Assembly: GCF_040183065.1 (NCBI RefSeq)
Contig: NC_091131.1
Span: forward strand, 13,352,300 to 13,416,299
Reading direction: 5' to 3'
Source of the DNA: Periplaneta americana
Lineage: Eukaryota; Arthropoda; Insecta; Blattodea; Blattidae
Length of the DNA: 64,000 nucleotides
Positions 48,956 through 63,400 of this stretch are shown here, one piece after another (the first letter of the stretch is position 1; each line of letters begins with the position of its first letter). The translations under genes and the position numbers were made by a program. Under the pieces are notes generated by a model, which saw only the letters and a list, made by a program, of their open reading frames with translations, was not told where the DNA came from and ran no database searches.

Positions 48956-51900
48956 GTAGGCCTAATTGCAAATTCATTCATTCATAGTGTTCTGCTCATG
49001 GACAGATCTTTCACTGTAAACCCAGCATTCTTCAGTCTTTCCTATTTTCTGCCTTCCTCTTAGTCTTCGCATATGATCCATATATCTTAATGTCGTCTAT
49101 CATCTGATATCTCCTTCTGCCCCGAACTCTTCTCCCGTTCACCATTCCTTCCAGTAATGCACCTTCAGTAGGCAGTTTCTACTCAAGCAGTGACCCAACC
49201 ACTTTCTTTTCCTCTTCCTGATTAGTTTCAGCATCATTCTTCAACCACTCTCTCCAACCAGCTTGGTTTCTTATTCTGTCTGTCCATTTCACACGCTCCA
49301 TCCTTCTCCATATCCACATTTCCAATGCTTCTAGTCGCTTTTCTTCACTTCGTCGTAATATCCATGTTTCTGCCCGATAAATGCCACACTCCACACAAAG
49401 CACTTCACTAGTCTTTTCCTTAGTCCTTTCTCCAGATGTCTGCAGAAGATGCTCCTTTTTCTATTAAAAGCTTCCTTTGCCATTGCTCTCCTTTTGACTT
49501 CCTGGCAGCAGCTCATGTTACTGCTTATACAGGGATATAATTTTATTTTTACTTCAATTTTTATTCTATCAAGACTTTTTGAATGTACTTCACTCCCACC
49601 CCTTCTACTAATGAAGTTCAACCGTCCTCCACACAGATCCAAGACCGCATATACAATCATAGTAGCCTTACTGTCGTAGTAAACAGTACGTTCCAAAAAT
49701 ATGTTCGCGTTTTCCAGTGACGAAAGAGCTTTCAATATTGCATCATTTTCCATTTGCCTAGGTCGCATCCCGGTTTCCCCCCACTTTCTTCTATTCGCCT
49801 CTCTGTAAATGCTAGTGGCTGGGCTGTCTTAGCTCTTTTCTGAGAACATTAATTTCTGTTAGGAATTGGACGTCTACGTAATATTATACCCATATAATTG
49901 TTTTAAATAACTTAAATAAAAGGACCTCGTTAAGTAATTAACTGTCCCTTTCTACGACGCTGCGACGTAACCACTTCGACGGATAGTAGATAATATGTCG
50001 GAGTAGTTTTATCTTTTCGGATCGGGCAGAAGTGAAGATTGAATTTACAGCACGTAAGGTCTCTTTTATAGAGTAGATACAGAATTATTTCAACATGAGT
50101 TACTAGTACGAAGGACGAAACTGATAATTGGGATTAGGTACAATAGTCTATAGTGCGATAATATGCACAAAAGAACTGAAGCCTGAATCGAAATGAAAGG
50201 CCATCATTTTCAAAAATGTGTTTAAATATCCATATTATGATTATTTTTCAATTTAACTTCATTCTCTATATTGTACGCTAATGTGCTGTAGACAGTATAA
50301 TATACACTGCATAATGAATACGTCCGCATGGACAGCTCAGTTCGTGAGTAAAAACACTCACTGTTAATACAGTACTTTATTTTGATTAAATAAAAACCTA
50401 ATGAAAATTATCAAACTCAAAATCGCAATATTTCCTAGTTTGTGTAAATGGATGAACTACTTTTCTTCCCTCCTATACCTAGTAAAGTGATTTGTTTGTA
50501 TATTACGCCAGTATCATCGAACTCCAGTCGTGGAAGATAGTAGCAAACGGTGTTTCCGGGTCTTAATCGTTGATCCAAAGGTATAGCCAGGTTAATATTA
50601 GAAATGTTAGTAAAAATAAAATGATGTCCCTGTAGTACATCTCAAGTATTTGAAGCTGTCCACTTGCTCTACTGCTTCATTTAGATTTCGCAAGTTTACC
50701 TTCTTTATTTTCTTCCGACAACCATGGTCTTCGTCTTGTTTGAATTTATCTTAAACCCATACTGCTTACAGCTGTCATTTAGCTCCAGTAGCGTCAGCAC
50801 GTAGAACTGAAAACCCGGGTTCCAGTCCTGGTGCCGAAGAGAATTTTTCTCCGCTCCACCCGTTCTTGATCATTTGATAACGCAGAATTCCTGCACGGAA
50901 ATATCATATGTACTTCGGTACATCGCAGTAATATTCATGAACTAGTGAAGAGAACGTGTTCTCAGCTTTTTGCGAAAGTATTTTGTTCCTCCAAAATGTA
51001 AGATATAAATAAATCTATTTGAGCAGTGAAGTACTTTTGTTATTCCAATAAGCATTTTTCCCTTTAACGGAAAACACTCATTGCATCTCTCTCACATAAA
51101 TTTATTCCTAAATAATAAAAAAAGAGCTTGTTTATACAGAGCTGACTATCTTTCAATATCGTAGCCTTTCCCTATCATCGAGCTGAGAACCATTCGGCTA
51201 ACTTCTGCCTCACTTCCGCATCCCTGACGTAGAATATCTTACAAGTGTGTGCCTGAATGCGATTCTAAGATTCTATGTCACTGTTGCACCTCGTTTACAG
51301 GCTACAAATATCAGCGCTGAACTTGGTGCTTTAGGCTAACGAGGTTGGGTAACCGAACTATTTGAAAAAAAAAAAAAAAGTGAAAAATGTAAGATGTGGT
51401 GGAGCATTTACACAGATATATTTTATTAGAAAAACACAAAAAAAAAAAAAAAAATTCAAAAAAGTAATTTCGCTCATATTCTGCAGAAACACATAGGCCT
51501 AAATTTCGCGTTTTATTGCGGATTTAAAAACTACAGTAATATGCTCAACATGCTTCTAAACATAAAATTATCGTTAGATCTAATATTTACTTCATTATGG
51601 CTTCTAAGGAACCCGTAGGTTCATTGCCGCTCTCACATAAGCCCGCCATCGGTCCCTATCCCGAGCAAGATTAATCCAGTCTCTATCATCATATCCCACC
51701 TCCCTCAAATCCATTTTAATATTATCCTCCCATCTACATCTCGGTCTCCCCAAATGTCTTTTTTCCTCCGGCCTCCCAACTAACACTCTATATGCATTTC
51801 TGGATTCGCCCATACGTGCTACATGCCCTGCCCATCTCAAACGTCTGGATTTAATGTTCCTAATTATGTCAGGTGAAGAATACATGGAAGTAAATCCCGA

Positions 51901-54655
51901 AAAGACAAAGTATATGATTATGTCTCGTGACCAGAATATTGTACGAAATGGAAATATAAAAATTGGAGATTTATCCTTCGAAGAGGTGGAAAAATTCAAA
52001 TATCTTGGAGCAACAGTAACAAATATAAATGACACTCGGGAGGAAATCAAACGCAGAATAAATATGGGAAATGCGTGTTATTATTCGGTTGAGAAGCTCT
52101 TATCATCCAGTCTGCTGTCCAAAAATCTGAAAGTTAGAATTTATAAAACAGTTATATTACCGGTTGTTCTGTATGGTTGTGAAACTTGGACTCTCACTCT
52201 GAGAGAGGAACATAGGTTCAGGGTGTTTGAGAATAAGGTGCTTAGGAAAATATTTGGGGCTAAGCGGGATGAAGTTACAGGAGAATGGAGAAAGTTACAC
52301 AACACAGAACTGCACGCATTGTATTCTTCACCTGACATAATTAGGAACATTAAATCCAGACGTTTGAGATGGGCAGGGCATGTAGCACGTATGGGCGAAT
52401 CCAGAAATGCATATAGAGTGTTAGTTGGGAGACCGGAGGGAAAAAGACCTTTAGGGAGGCCGAGACGTAGATGGGAGGATAATATTAAAATGGATTTGAG
52501 GGAGGTGGGATATGATGATAGAGACTGGATTAATCTTGCACAGGATAGGGACCGCTGGCGGGCTTATGTGAGGGCGGCAATGAACCTTCGGGTTCCTTAA
52601 AAGCCATTTGTAAGTAAGTAAGTAAGAAGAATACAATGCGTGCAGTTCTGCGTTGTGCAACTTTCTCCATTCTCCTGTAACTTCAACCCTCTTAGCCCCA
52701 GATATTTCTGGTAGGTCTACTACATTTAAATAATTTGGACACATTTCCCATTTTATGGGATTGCGAGAATTTACCACCTTTAATGATGTGAAGAATTCTG
52801 TTCTCATGTTGACATATTTGGTCGGATTCTGTTCGCTCCATATAATAGGATGGCGTGAGTGTTGGAAGTATGTAGGATGGATGAAAATGAAGGTGATATT
52901 GACAGCGAAATGGAAAACCATTCCTGGGTGCAACGCTGAAAGTTACAAACATTTGCTCTCAATGGGTTGGGGATAAACCCCGGAAAAATCTCAACCAGGC
53001 AACTTGTTGCAACCAGGGTTATATCCCGAACTCGCTAGTTTCATAGTCAGATATCTTGACCACTATTCCAAACCGATGAATTACTAAATAATCTTTACAT
53101 AGGTACTTGTTTTATATCAATTTACTGTCATAAATTATTTTATGCTCGACCATGCCGAAATGTAGTAATTATACACCTGGTAGCAGTCCTTTAATGCATG
53201 TCATTAAAGTACACCTACTCATTAAAGTTCAGATGTTTTCAGCCAATGACAACTCAGCTTACAGGTGTTCAGCCAATAACGAGTCAGCTTTGTACCGTTA
53301 TAAAACCGCAAGTATCAATTATTCTCGGATATGCAATCGAAAGAGGATTAGTGAAAAGTCACGGAGGCTGGAAATCCAATACTGTCGCAGAAGGTTATGT
53401 TCTGTTACTATAATAATTAGCGTTAATTGTAAATAATATTCAAATAAATTCAATTTGTCATCTCGTTTTTCAATGTCGAATTCAATAATCAAAGTTATAC
53501 CAAGTTTAACGGATTACACAAGGTCAATGACATTATTGTTCCTCGGAAAAAATCAATACTTTCGCGTCTGCGCACATGTCACAATTCACGACCTAGAACA
53601 AGGTCACTTCCGATCTTGTCAGATACAAATAAAATGTATACATCTGAATACTGTAATTTCAAGTTAGAAATATGGTCGAGCATAAAAAGTCGTATGAAAC
53701 TCGCCTATAATGGTAATTAAGAAGCTCGTATGAAAATTATGAAACTCGCTTGCGTTCGTTTCATAAACATTCATACTCGCTTCTTAATTACTATCATTAT
53801 AGGCTCGTTGCATAATGTACTAAAATACATTTCCCTTAATAGTTGAGAAACACAGTTCCAGCACAGTCTAATATATAGTCACGAAGCTCAATACGTAGTA
53901 AATATGCATCCATAGATAGTTGCTAACCACTAGGATCGCTACTATCGCCTCATTACAGACAATACGAAATAGTACCTGCACAGTCTGTTGTTTCTAGTAC
54001 CCTCATAAACTCAAGCTTCGTGACTGTATATACTAGACTGTGGTTGTAGTAACGACGGAATCTTGTAACGTGTGACGTATTCAGTAAACTTTATTTTTGG
54101 TCTCTTGTGTCTCAGAGGACGTGCTGATCGCCAAGTTCTTCTCAAACACAGGCATCCGAGTGAAGATTCAGTATGCAGGTGAACCACTAGACGTCGCTTC
54201 TTTGTTGTCGGTGGATATGTACAAGCTGGCTGTATTTCTGGACTGGCAGTGTGAGGGCAGCACCGCCGTTTTGAAGGAGGTCAGTGCGATAGGGTAGGAA
54301 TTGAGAGTTGACGGGATTTGAACCCGGGACCTCCCGAATGCGAGTCTCAAACGTTATCGTCTGAGTCAATTCGCTCGGTTATTTTTACGTTATACATTTT
54401 GTAATAGGCCTATGTTCGTTGCCTCTTCTGAGATCTTACATCGTAAATACAAATAGTAAACCTTTATATCACCTTATATCATTTAGTGTACAAGAAATTC
54501 TCCTGCAATAGAACTCCATGTTGTTATATTAAAATCTGCTGTACGAACATGTTTCTAAATCTACGCGAACGTTATGATAGACAGACAGACAGAAAGACAG
54601 ACAGACAGATGAATTTAATGTCATTCAGCGATTTACAGCCATAGACAACGTCAGA

Positions 54656-54719
<64 letters not shown>

Positions 54720-57400
54720 TACATGGCTACTACAATATGAATAAATGTAAAAATAAAATCAGAAATAAATATACAATCACCAGATAATCACAAAAAAAGG
54801 TTAAAAGTTTTAAAAGAAATAGTATAAAATCAGGTTAAAATGTACAGATTTGAGGTTAAAACAAATAGTATCTAAAACGTAATATTGCTAAAATCATTGA
54901 CACTTTAGATTGGATTTGCCATCAATGTCCTTCTCACCATCCTTCTGAAAGTAAAATATGACGTGTTTCTTATATGCAGTGGTAAAGAATTATAAATTTT
55001 ATAAAACATGGAAATAAAACTATTGCCTGTAGTACTATATTTGTACTTGGTGAAATATATGTCAAGTCTGGAACGGGTAGAATAATTTTATTATGAACTT
55101 ATGAGTATTGCTCAGAACATAATGGAAATCATTTTTAACATTTTCTTTATAGAGAACGTTAGAGAAAAGTGAGACATCTTCATGTCTTCATGTTCATTAT
55201 ACAGGGTGTAAGGGGTATAAGTGCCGTTATTCTAACTGATGATTATCCATGTCATAAGGAAGAAAAAATGTCCTTACATTTTTTTTTCTAATTGCAATAT
55301 TTAACTAATTATTAAAGTTTACAATATTAGACGTTTTGCAGCGCTGCTGTATGGGAAGGAGGGGATTTAAGGCTGGTTCACAATAAACCGGGAACGGAAA
55401 CGAGAACGAGAATGGAAAATTTTGTTAAAATAAATGTATTTAAATATGAACATTTCCAATTAACTATTGTGAACGCTCACGTTTAAATACATTTATCTTA
55501 ACATTATTTCCGTTCTCGTTTCCGTTCCCGGTTTATTGTGAACCAGCCTTTAGAAGTACACAGTACAGTTCAAGCGGTTACAGACATATCGGTACAAAAC
55601 AGATGCTCTGTTCTAATGCAGGGGCGGACTATGACAATACTGTTGTTTATATGAAACGAGCAGCAAATACGAACTTTCAAGCTCATTAAGAGAACATTAT
55701 GGTAAATTTACATTTTATGTAACAATATTGCTCCATTCTTTAATTGTACGTCTAAAAATAAACAATAATGGTTTTCTGCACAAAATCACACGAATATTTT
55801 TTCTAATGCAAAGTTTTAATATCTCCCGCTTCCGTAAAACAGTATCATTTTTATACAAATTTCTGGTTGTGTGATTTTCGAAACGGGGTAAGAGACTCCT
55901 AGTTTCTAATAATCATTGAGAAACTGCCACAAAAGTTCGCCCAATAGGTAACATTCTTCGAGGAAAACGTTGACGATATATACTTCTTGCCTCACTTGAA
56001 TAACGACGACTTTCTCCATAAATTAATAACATAATGTGATATTCCTAAACTGTAAATGACATTGTAAGTTGTTTATCGAATACCCTGTACTGAACTGTCA
56101 TCCGCTCGGCAGTAGAGCTATGGACAGGGAGCTTAAACTCAGCTGACTCGTACTTACGTACGTCTGTGCAGAGTACTGCCTGCTGAACACGTTGCCACGT
56201 CTCTCACGCCAGAATATTAACAAATTTAAGCACGAATTTTTATTTAATTTCACGAAAACGTAATAGAACACACAAATATTTATTTAAAATAATATTAACT
56301 CTATGCTCTATGATTTCTTAGCATCTCCACAAATACACTTGATTGTACTTGTCACTATCTCTTATCACTAGAGAGATCTTGAAATTTATATTATCCCCTC
56401 CATTCATAAAATATTTTGATATGATACCTCTTGCACAAAAGGGAGATCTATAACTGAAACTTAATATATTTCAGTATTATTTGTATTCATCCTGGTAATA
56501 ATGAACAGTTTGCCTCGTAGACATTTTGTTTTTGCAGTATTAACTTCCCATGATTGTACGAGAAGATTCGAAGAGAACGGCAGTTACGTAGACTTTCGGC
56601 CCCCCTTACTACCATTAATGCACAACACAATGTCAATACGGCGGTTGCTGTCGTCTGCGATACAATGAACTTTTCTGTTGATTTTCGAGTTCGTCATTTT
56701 TTTCAGGTTATTATATGCTTATTTAAGTTGTGTTAACTCTCGCTAGTGGTTTTATATTTTATTTTATCCGTCTTAGTATTCATTTTATTATTGTAAATTA
56801 TTTTTATCACTACTATTATTATTATTAATGAATTATTTTGTGAATTTAAATACTATTATAGTCACAATCATGCCATGGTATGAAAGAAAAATTTCACAAC
56901 CTCGAGCGGGAATCGAACCTGCGACTTCCTGTTCTCCAGTCAGGCGCTCTACCACTGAGCTATCGAGTTCGTCTCACGCCAAAGGCTCGGAATTATCTTT
57001 TCATACTGGCGACTCTGTTATAGACTACTGTCCATAGCGTCTGATCTAGTCATTTGTAAAGTTTCTTTCAAGCCATAAGCAGTGCTGACTAGATCAGACG
57101 CTATGGACAGTACTCTATAACAGAGTCGCCAGTATGAAAGGATAATTCCAAGCCTTTGGCGTGAGACGAACTTGATAGCTCAGTGGTAGAGGCCTGACCG
57201 GAGAACAGGAAGTCGCAGGTTCGATTCCCGCTCGAGGTTGTGAAATTTTTCTTTCATACCATGGCATGATTGTGACTATAATAGTATTTAAATTCATTAA
57301 TGTCACATCAACGGACGTGTATACGTCACCAAACATCGGTAGATGAAGATTACAATTATTTTGTATTATTATCTTTGTATCATCTCCGTCACGGTTATTC

Positions 57401-57455
<55 letters not shown>

Positions 57456-60400
57456 TAATTATTATTATTATTATTATTATTATTGCTATTGTTGTTGTTA
57501 CTATTATTTCTATCATCAGCATTATTATTTGATCTCTGTAAATTTTATGTAGACTACTGGACTGTACCCGAGCACGAGCATATGCTCATTTCGGGTATCT
57601 ATTCATATGTACTCATTTCAAATGTAAATTGTGAATGAATTTGAATTTGAATTTATTTGAATTTGCTAGATATACCTTCTGATGTAATTGTTTTCGTAAT
57701 TTTAATAACGATATAAGCAGTATAATGTAAATAAAATAAGAAAATAAATATTTTTTTCTGGGAAAACTATCGAGTTTCGATCCTACGTTGTAGGAAATTT
57801 TTTGATTCTGTGGACCGTCCCCGACGAAAAGGACGGCACTTATACCCCTTACACTCTATAAAAAATTGTATAAATTTTCAGTTCAATGAACATTTTCAGT
57901 ACTGTTTGTTTTGGCACATACTGTACAAAGGAAAGCAGTGACCGTTTCTATCTTGTCAGTAAACAGCTATAAGTTGGCTGTAGTACTGGACTGGCGGTGT
58001 GAGGGCAGCACCGGTTTTGTGGAGAAGTTGAGCCCGATATGGCTTCTTAGGTTTTTTTGTGTGTAAAATCTGAAAGCAGTAAGACTGATTTTTCTATTCC
58101 AGGCCTCCGAGCGGAAACTGTTCAGCACGCTACACTTCTGGCTGGTGTTCACTGATCGTCCTGCAGACTCGAAAGTTACTGTCGCTGCTTTGCAGAAGGT
58201 GAACATTTTTCTAGACAGTCAGTTCACGCTGGTGCGGTCAGGGTCCGGGAAGGATGAATTTCTACTGCAAGAGGTGTACAAGATCTTGGACGGGTCGTCC
58301 CTCGTAATCACTCCCGAACGTGGTTGGAGTCTTGGACAGAGATTTCCTGCTGGACCTCCAAGGAACGATTTTGGTGGAATTGTTTTTCGAACAGCGGCTG
58401 TGGTAAGTATTCATAATGTACAAAAAATATCGGAACAATTTATGCTACATAGATTATCTTATGTGTAGAGGCCGGATGTTTGTCAAAATGTCTTTTTACT
58501 ACGTGGAAGTAAATCATTACTCAATATTAGAAAGTTAACAACAAAAACAACTTTTATGAGGTTACGTTTTCAGGTTTTGGAAGACGAATGGAAGAACTAC
58601 CTTGATGTACGCTACAAACATATAAACTCTTTTCCAAAATACGCCTACGTGCAAACAGAATTCATCGCCAGATATTACAACTTCAGGTAATTATTTTTTC
58701 GTGTTTATTTTAATAGGTTAGGGAAAATAGCGAGCTGCAAAAATATATTTTAAATTTTGAAGTTACTAGTTTTTTTTTTCCTTCTGACTTCCGTTATAGG
58801 TAATATTCGCATTAAAATGTGCTTATCATATTTTTGTATTATATCCTAATTTGGTATATTAAAGTGGAACATATTAATAGCTTATTGTCCACACATGTGG
58901 AGTAACGGTTAGCGTGTCTCGCCGCGAAACCAGGTGGCCCGGTTTCGATTTCCGGTCAGGGCAAATTACATGGTTAAGGTTTTTCCGGAGTTTTCCCTCA
59001 ACCCAATGTTAGCTAATGCTGGGTAACTATCGGTGCTGGACCCCGGACTCATTTCACCGGTATTATCACCTTCATCTCATTCAGAAACTAAAATATAACC
59101 TAAGATGTTGATAAAGCGTCGTAAACTAACTTACTTAAAATAGCTTATTAAGAACGATAAAATGTTTATCACGTCTTCATTCTGAAATGAAGCAAAGCCG
59201 ATTTTGAAGATACAATAGCTTGCAATGACACATTGTTGACGTTCGCGAAGTAGGATTCATACCAAGTAATGGAACTTTCAGAAAGATTCAGAAGTCTTAA
59301 TTTACATAATAGAAGGTCCGTGTCTACTGTATCAAATGGTACGTATATTAACTATACTGGGTGTTCAGTTCAAAGTGTGTCATGGCTCGCTGTATGCCGT
59401 CATGTGGCTAGCCGATGAGCCTAGAGAATTCAATCTTCCTACACTTCCGCAGAGGTGTATTACCTATGAGGCAGAGAAGTTGCCTAGCAAGTACGGCGTT
59501 CATTCTGAAGAGTACGTACCGATACGTACGGTAATGCCGGTAGTGGCAGGAATGTGAACTGTTTGGAAATACGTACTGTCGGGATATGGGGAGAGGGTTA
59601 AGACGATTACTTACGTATTTGTTGACATTAACTTCGACGGTCAACATGGACACGGAGCATTTGATTTGTGTTGTGGAATGTTACCGTACGCAACCGATGA
59701 TAACAAATACCCTGCGTACGACTTGCCGGCGCAAAACACAGTTCGAAAGAGGTTATGGTAGCACACAGACCGTACAGACCGCCATCTGTTGCTACGACGT
59801 TCAAGTTATACCGTACACGTTCTCAAGTTCAGATTGAAGAACGCCTTGAATAATAGGCAACTTCTCTGACATATAAGCTGAAACTCGCTTCAAATCGGTG
59901 ACTCAACAACAGTGACGTCATGACACACTTTGAAATGAACACCCAGTATTGTAGTCGCTTGTCTGTGTAGTCACAGAATGGCTCACAATGTTTTTCGCTT
60001 TTGTTTTGTACTGCTAAATTATATTAAAGTTTTCTTGTTTGAGGGTAGTGGTTGTAATGCAATGTACTCATATATATTTGTAAACTTTTAAACATTTTAA
60101 ATGATTTGTCTACAACAAACTATATCCTCAGTAATTATTACCCCGCACTTTTAAAACCACTACTCACATTTCAGGACAAATGTGACGCAAGAGAATTCTT
60201 GGGGATATCCAAAGAATGCCACACATTACGATGGTGTAGTTGGCCTTTTACAACGGGGAGATATCGAAGTCTCGTCAGCTGGCGTTATGATAAAAACCAA
60301 ACGTTGGGATATTATAGACTATTCTGGAGAGAGTGGACTCTACGAGTAAGTAAAGTGTGTCATAAATAGATTCTTATATCACATCGTTGTTCATCGCTCC

Positions 60401-63400
60401 ATGTATTTTACTAGGTCACGTTAAACAGAGCGATCCATATTTATGTCTAACTTTTTATTACACTGTAGTAGCGAAACCAATCAGGTAAAGTGACCTATTC
60501 CACCGCTAAAATGCACCGTGTTCCATACCATTAAAAGCACAAAAACAGCTGTCATTTTATTTTACTTTATTGTGTTCTCAGTACGGTCCGAAACATTTAA
60601 TGTAACCAGAAAAATGTAGTGTAAATCTTAAAACCGTAACCATGGCCACAAGACTGTCTGTGTACGATCGAACACGAATTGCTGCTCGAATGGAGGTGTG
60701 GCAGTCCCCAATTATGGTGCAGAGATGGTGGAGAATGGTGAAATGCGAAGCTGGACTACAAGACCATCAAGAGACTTCACGCCAACTTGATTCTCACTGG
60801 CTCAGTTACGCAACAGAAGGGTGCTGGCCGACCAAAAACAGTGATCACAGAGGAGGCCAAAGCAGCTGCTACTGAGGCCTTCCAGAGAAGTCCTAAGAAA
60901 TCCATTCGACAGTACCAGCGGGAATCTGGTGCATCCTATGCAGTGGCGGCTGGTGGTTTGAAAATAAGGTGGTGCACAATGGATATCGAAGAGAAGTTAA
61001 ACATACTTTACTTTAAAGTTTAAAACCGTGTATACCTTAGAGCGTATACATATAAAGCTAATTTATATGCAATTAATAAGTAAAATTACTAAGTACAAGC
61101 ATACCTATTTATACAGAGACGTCCAAAAGTGGAAGGGGTCGTGATCGGAGCTCTCTATATTGCGATTTACCCTCATGAAAAACATTTGAGCACAGAATCG
61201 TAACCAGAATAGTACTAAGTACGAAGTGAAACGTTTTCGTTCAAAAAATTTAAATGCAGCTTTCGTAGGCTGTCGGGATATAGCAGCACTTATTGTCAGA
61301 ACGACAACTCTTAGAACTTTGAAGCAAAATACAAGCTCCTTCATGTATTGTGCCGTTTGTGTGCATGCAGATTGAGAAAGTAATATGCGAAATATGCGAC
61401 TGTTCGTTGCACAAGCGGAATGAATACATTTTTCATGCTTATTACTTCGGACAAACGTCTAGTTGAAACAGATACTTTTCCATTGAATTTAGTTTCTTCT
61501 GCACTGACGTTGGTATCCATTCCAGGGAGTGCGACAAACCGTTCTCAATGAGGAAAGTAGTAGACCACGCCTCTAACCCCCCTGTCCCCGCATTAGCCGA
61601 ACATCTCTATAAACTACCTTCCCTAGGTTTTCAACGTCTTTGCAAACCAAGAGACTCGGAGGCTCCTGCAGACGTACAAAACAAGACGCCAGCTGCAGAT
61701 AGTCATGAATGGAAATTGTAAAATAAAATTATATTTTTTTAATAGTAACAAAGCCGGGAGATTAGGAAAATTACTGGGGGGGGGGTGTACAAATCTGCAA
61801 CCCCCTTGAGAAGCCGCCACTGATCCTATGGGTCCGTGCAGCGGTTGCTAAAGGAAATAAATTGGCGGCCATGGAAGCCACACTTCGTGCAAGCTCTGTC
61901 ATGTGAGGACTGTGATATCAGAATGCAGTTTGCGACCTTTCTATGATCAGACGAGAGGAGTGTGGCTGGTGCCAAATGAAATGCTTGTGAGAGCAGTACG
62001 GAACGTTCAGCCACGTCTGGAAAAATGTGCAGCAAATGTTGGTGCTTACATCGAATTTTAATATTGGTGCGTTTTTAAGCAACCCTAATGACTGGACTGT
62101 TAGTTCATGCTACTTTGATCCTGTCATGTTAATTCATTTACTTGTGATAAACGAATAAAAAGTTGGACATAAATATGGGTCGCCCTGTAGGCTATTCATA
62201 TCATACAATCACAGTCTACTATATACAGTCGCGAAGCTTGAGGTGATTTTTTGCAAATCTCGCGATAAAGCGCTCCAAGCGGTTAGCAACTAGAAACAAT
62301 AGACTGTCCACTGTCCACTTTGGATTTAGAGTCGACTGTGTCTTATTTCCATCGAGCGCTAGGTCGTTGCGTATTTCGCATTGATGCTTGTGAAGAAAAA
62401 TCCTAACATCTATTTCTTATTTTACTTCTAGATGCAAAAATTGGTTAATAAACAGCAGGAGGGAAGATCGAATGACAAAGAATGAAGCATATCTTTATAA
62501 TAATATAAAGTTTTGCTCTCTTCATTTTGAAAACACACAATTTATGAATGAAAACAAAAATAAATTAATCTGGAATTCAGTTCGAACTTCATTTGGTGTT
62601 TCAAATAAACCTGTTCTGGTATTACCTGCAGCTGAGAAACAAAAGCTTTGCACTAATTCTACGTCTGTATCAGCTGATTCCTTGAATAATTGTAAATTTT
62701 CAGACAACTTAGGCCTACTTTTTTTTTTTTCAAAGGATATGTTTTTAATTGTAGCTGTTAATTTTGTTGCTATTTTTATTTGTTGCTTTACTAGAGACGT
62801 AGAAAAAGTAAGCCTGTTACAATAAAATTTATTGATCACGTTTTATTTCCAATTCTGGTGTGATTATTATTGCTTTGTTAACTCATCCCACTTTGTTAAC
62901 TACGTAAGCCTACACTACAAGTACAGGTACACGTAAGTTACTCCCATTAATTCATATTTCCATTATTATTGTTATTATATTATTGTTGTAAAGGAAATGC
63001 AAATTAATATTTATTGGTTTCATAGTTCATTATCGCTGTAATCTTGAATGAGTGAAGCGATTATAGTAAATTTCAGTTCGTTTTGCACAAACAAAACAAT
63101 ATTAACCTATTTCTTGCAGGTATCTTCGAGTTTATGGCAGAATTTAATATACTTAATTAAAATAATAAATTAACTTTATCCATTTAATATTTCAATAATG
63201 GAAGGAAGGTGTTAATTTTTCCAAAAGAACCCGACAACGAAAGTGTAACATATTTTGTCGTCTGCTAGGAGAGATCTGTGATGATGAGGCGATAGTAGCG
63301 ATCCTAGTGGTGGGTAACTACCCATGTTTGCATTTTTACTACATATTGAGCTTCGCGACTGTTTATAGTAGACTGTGATACAATGTCACATGACTTAACT

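Larger units (their letters stand above)
55203..57857. mobile_element. TIR element, 2.65 kb, in intron 2
   Basis: Left agggtgtaaggggtataagt and right acttataccccttacactct, inverse with one mismatch, probable TA flanks. It contains a Harbinger-type MITE and a tRNA-bearing palindrome as later insertions. No transposase was recognised. Confidence 0.78.
60424..62189 (+). mobile_element. Mariner-like element with broken transposase
   Basis: Ends acagagcgatccatatttat and (inverted right end) acagggcgacccatatttat match over ~35 bp. It encloses a transposase N-terminus (60642-60940) and continuation (61831-62035) split by a hAT insertion. About 0.88 kb when the insertion is removed, so internally deleted too. 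Confidence 0.78.

Noticed and set aside
57170-57240. Functional tRNA gene
   Set aside because: Present twice in inverted arms of a palindrome with an imperfect anticodon stem; treated as repeat-borne.
60106-60369. 87-aa frame as the coding phase of this region
   Set aside because: Splice phase from exon 4 requires a different frame, which yields the conserved S1-lobe motifs.
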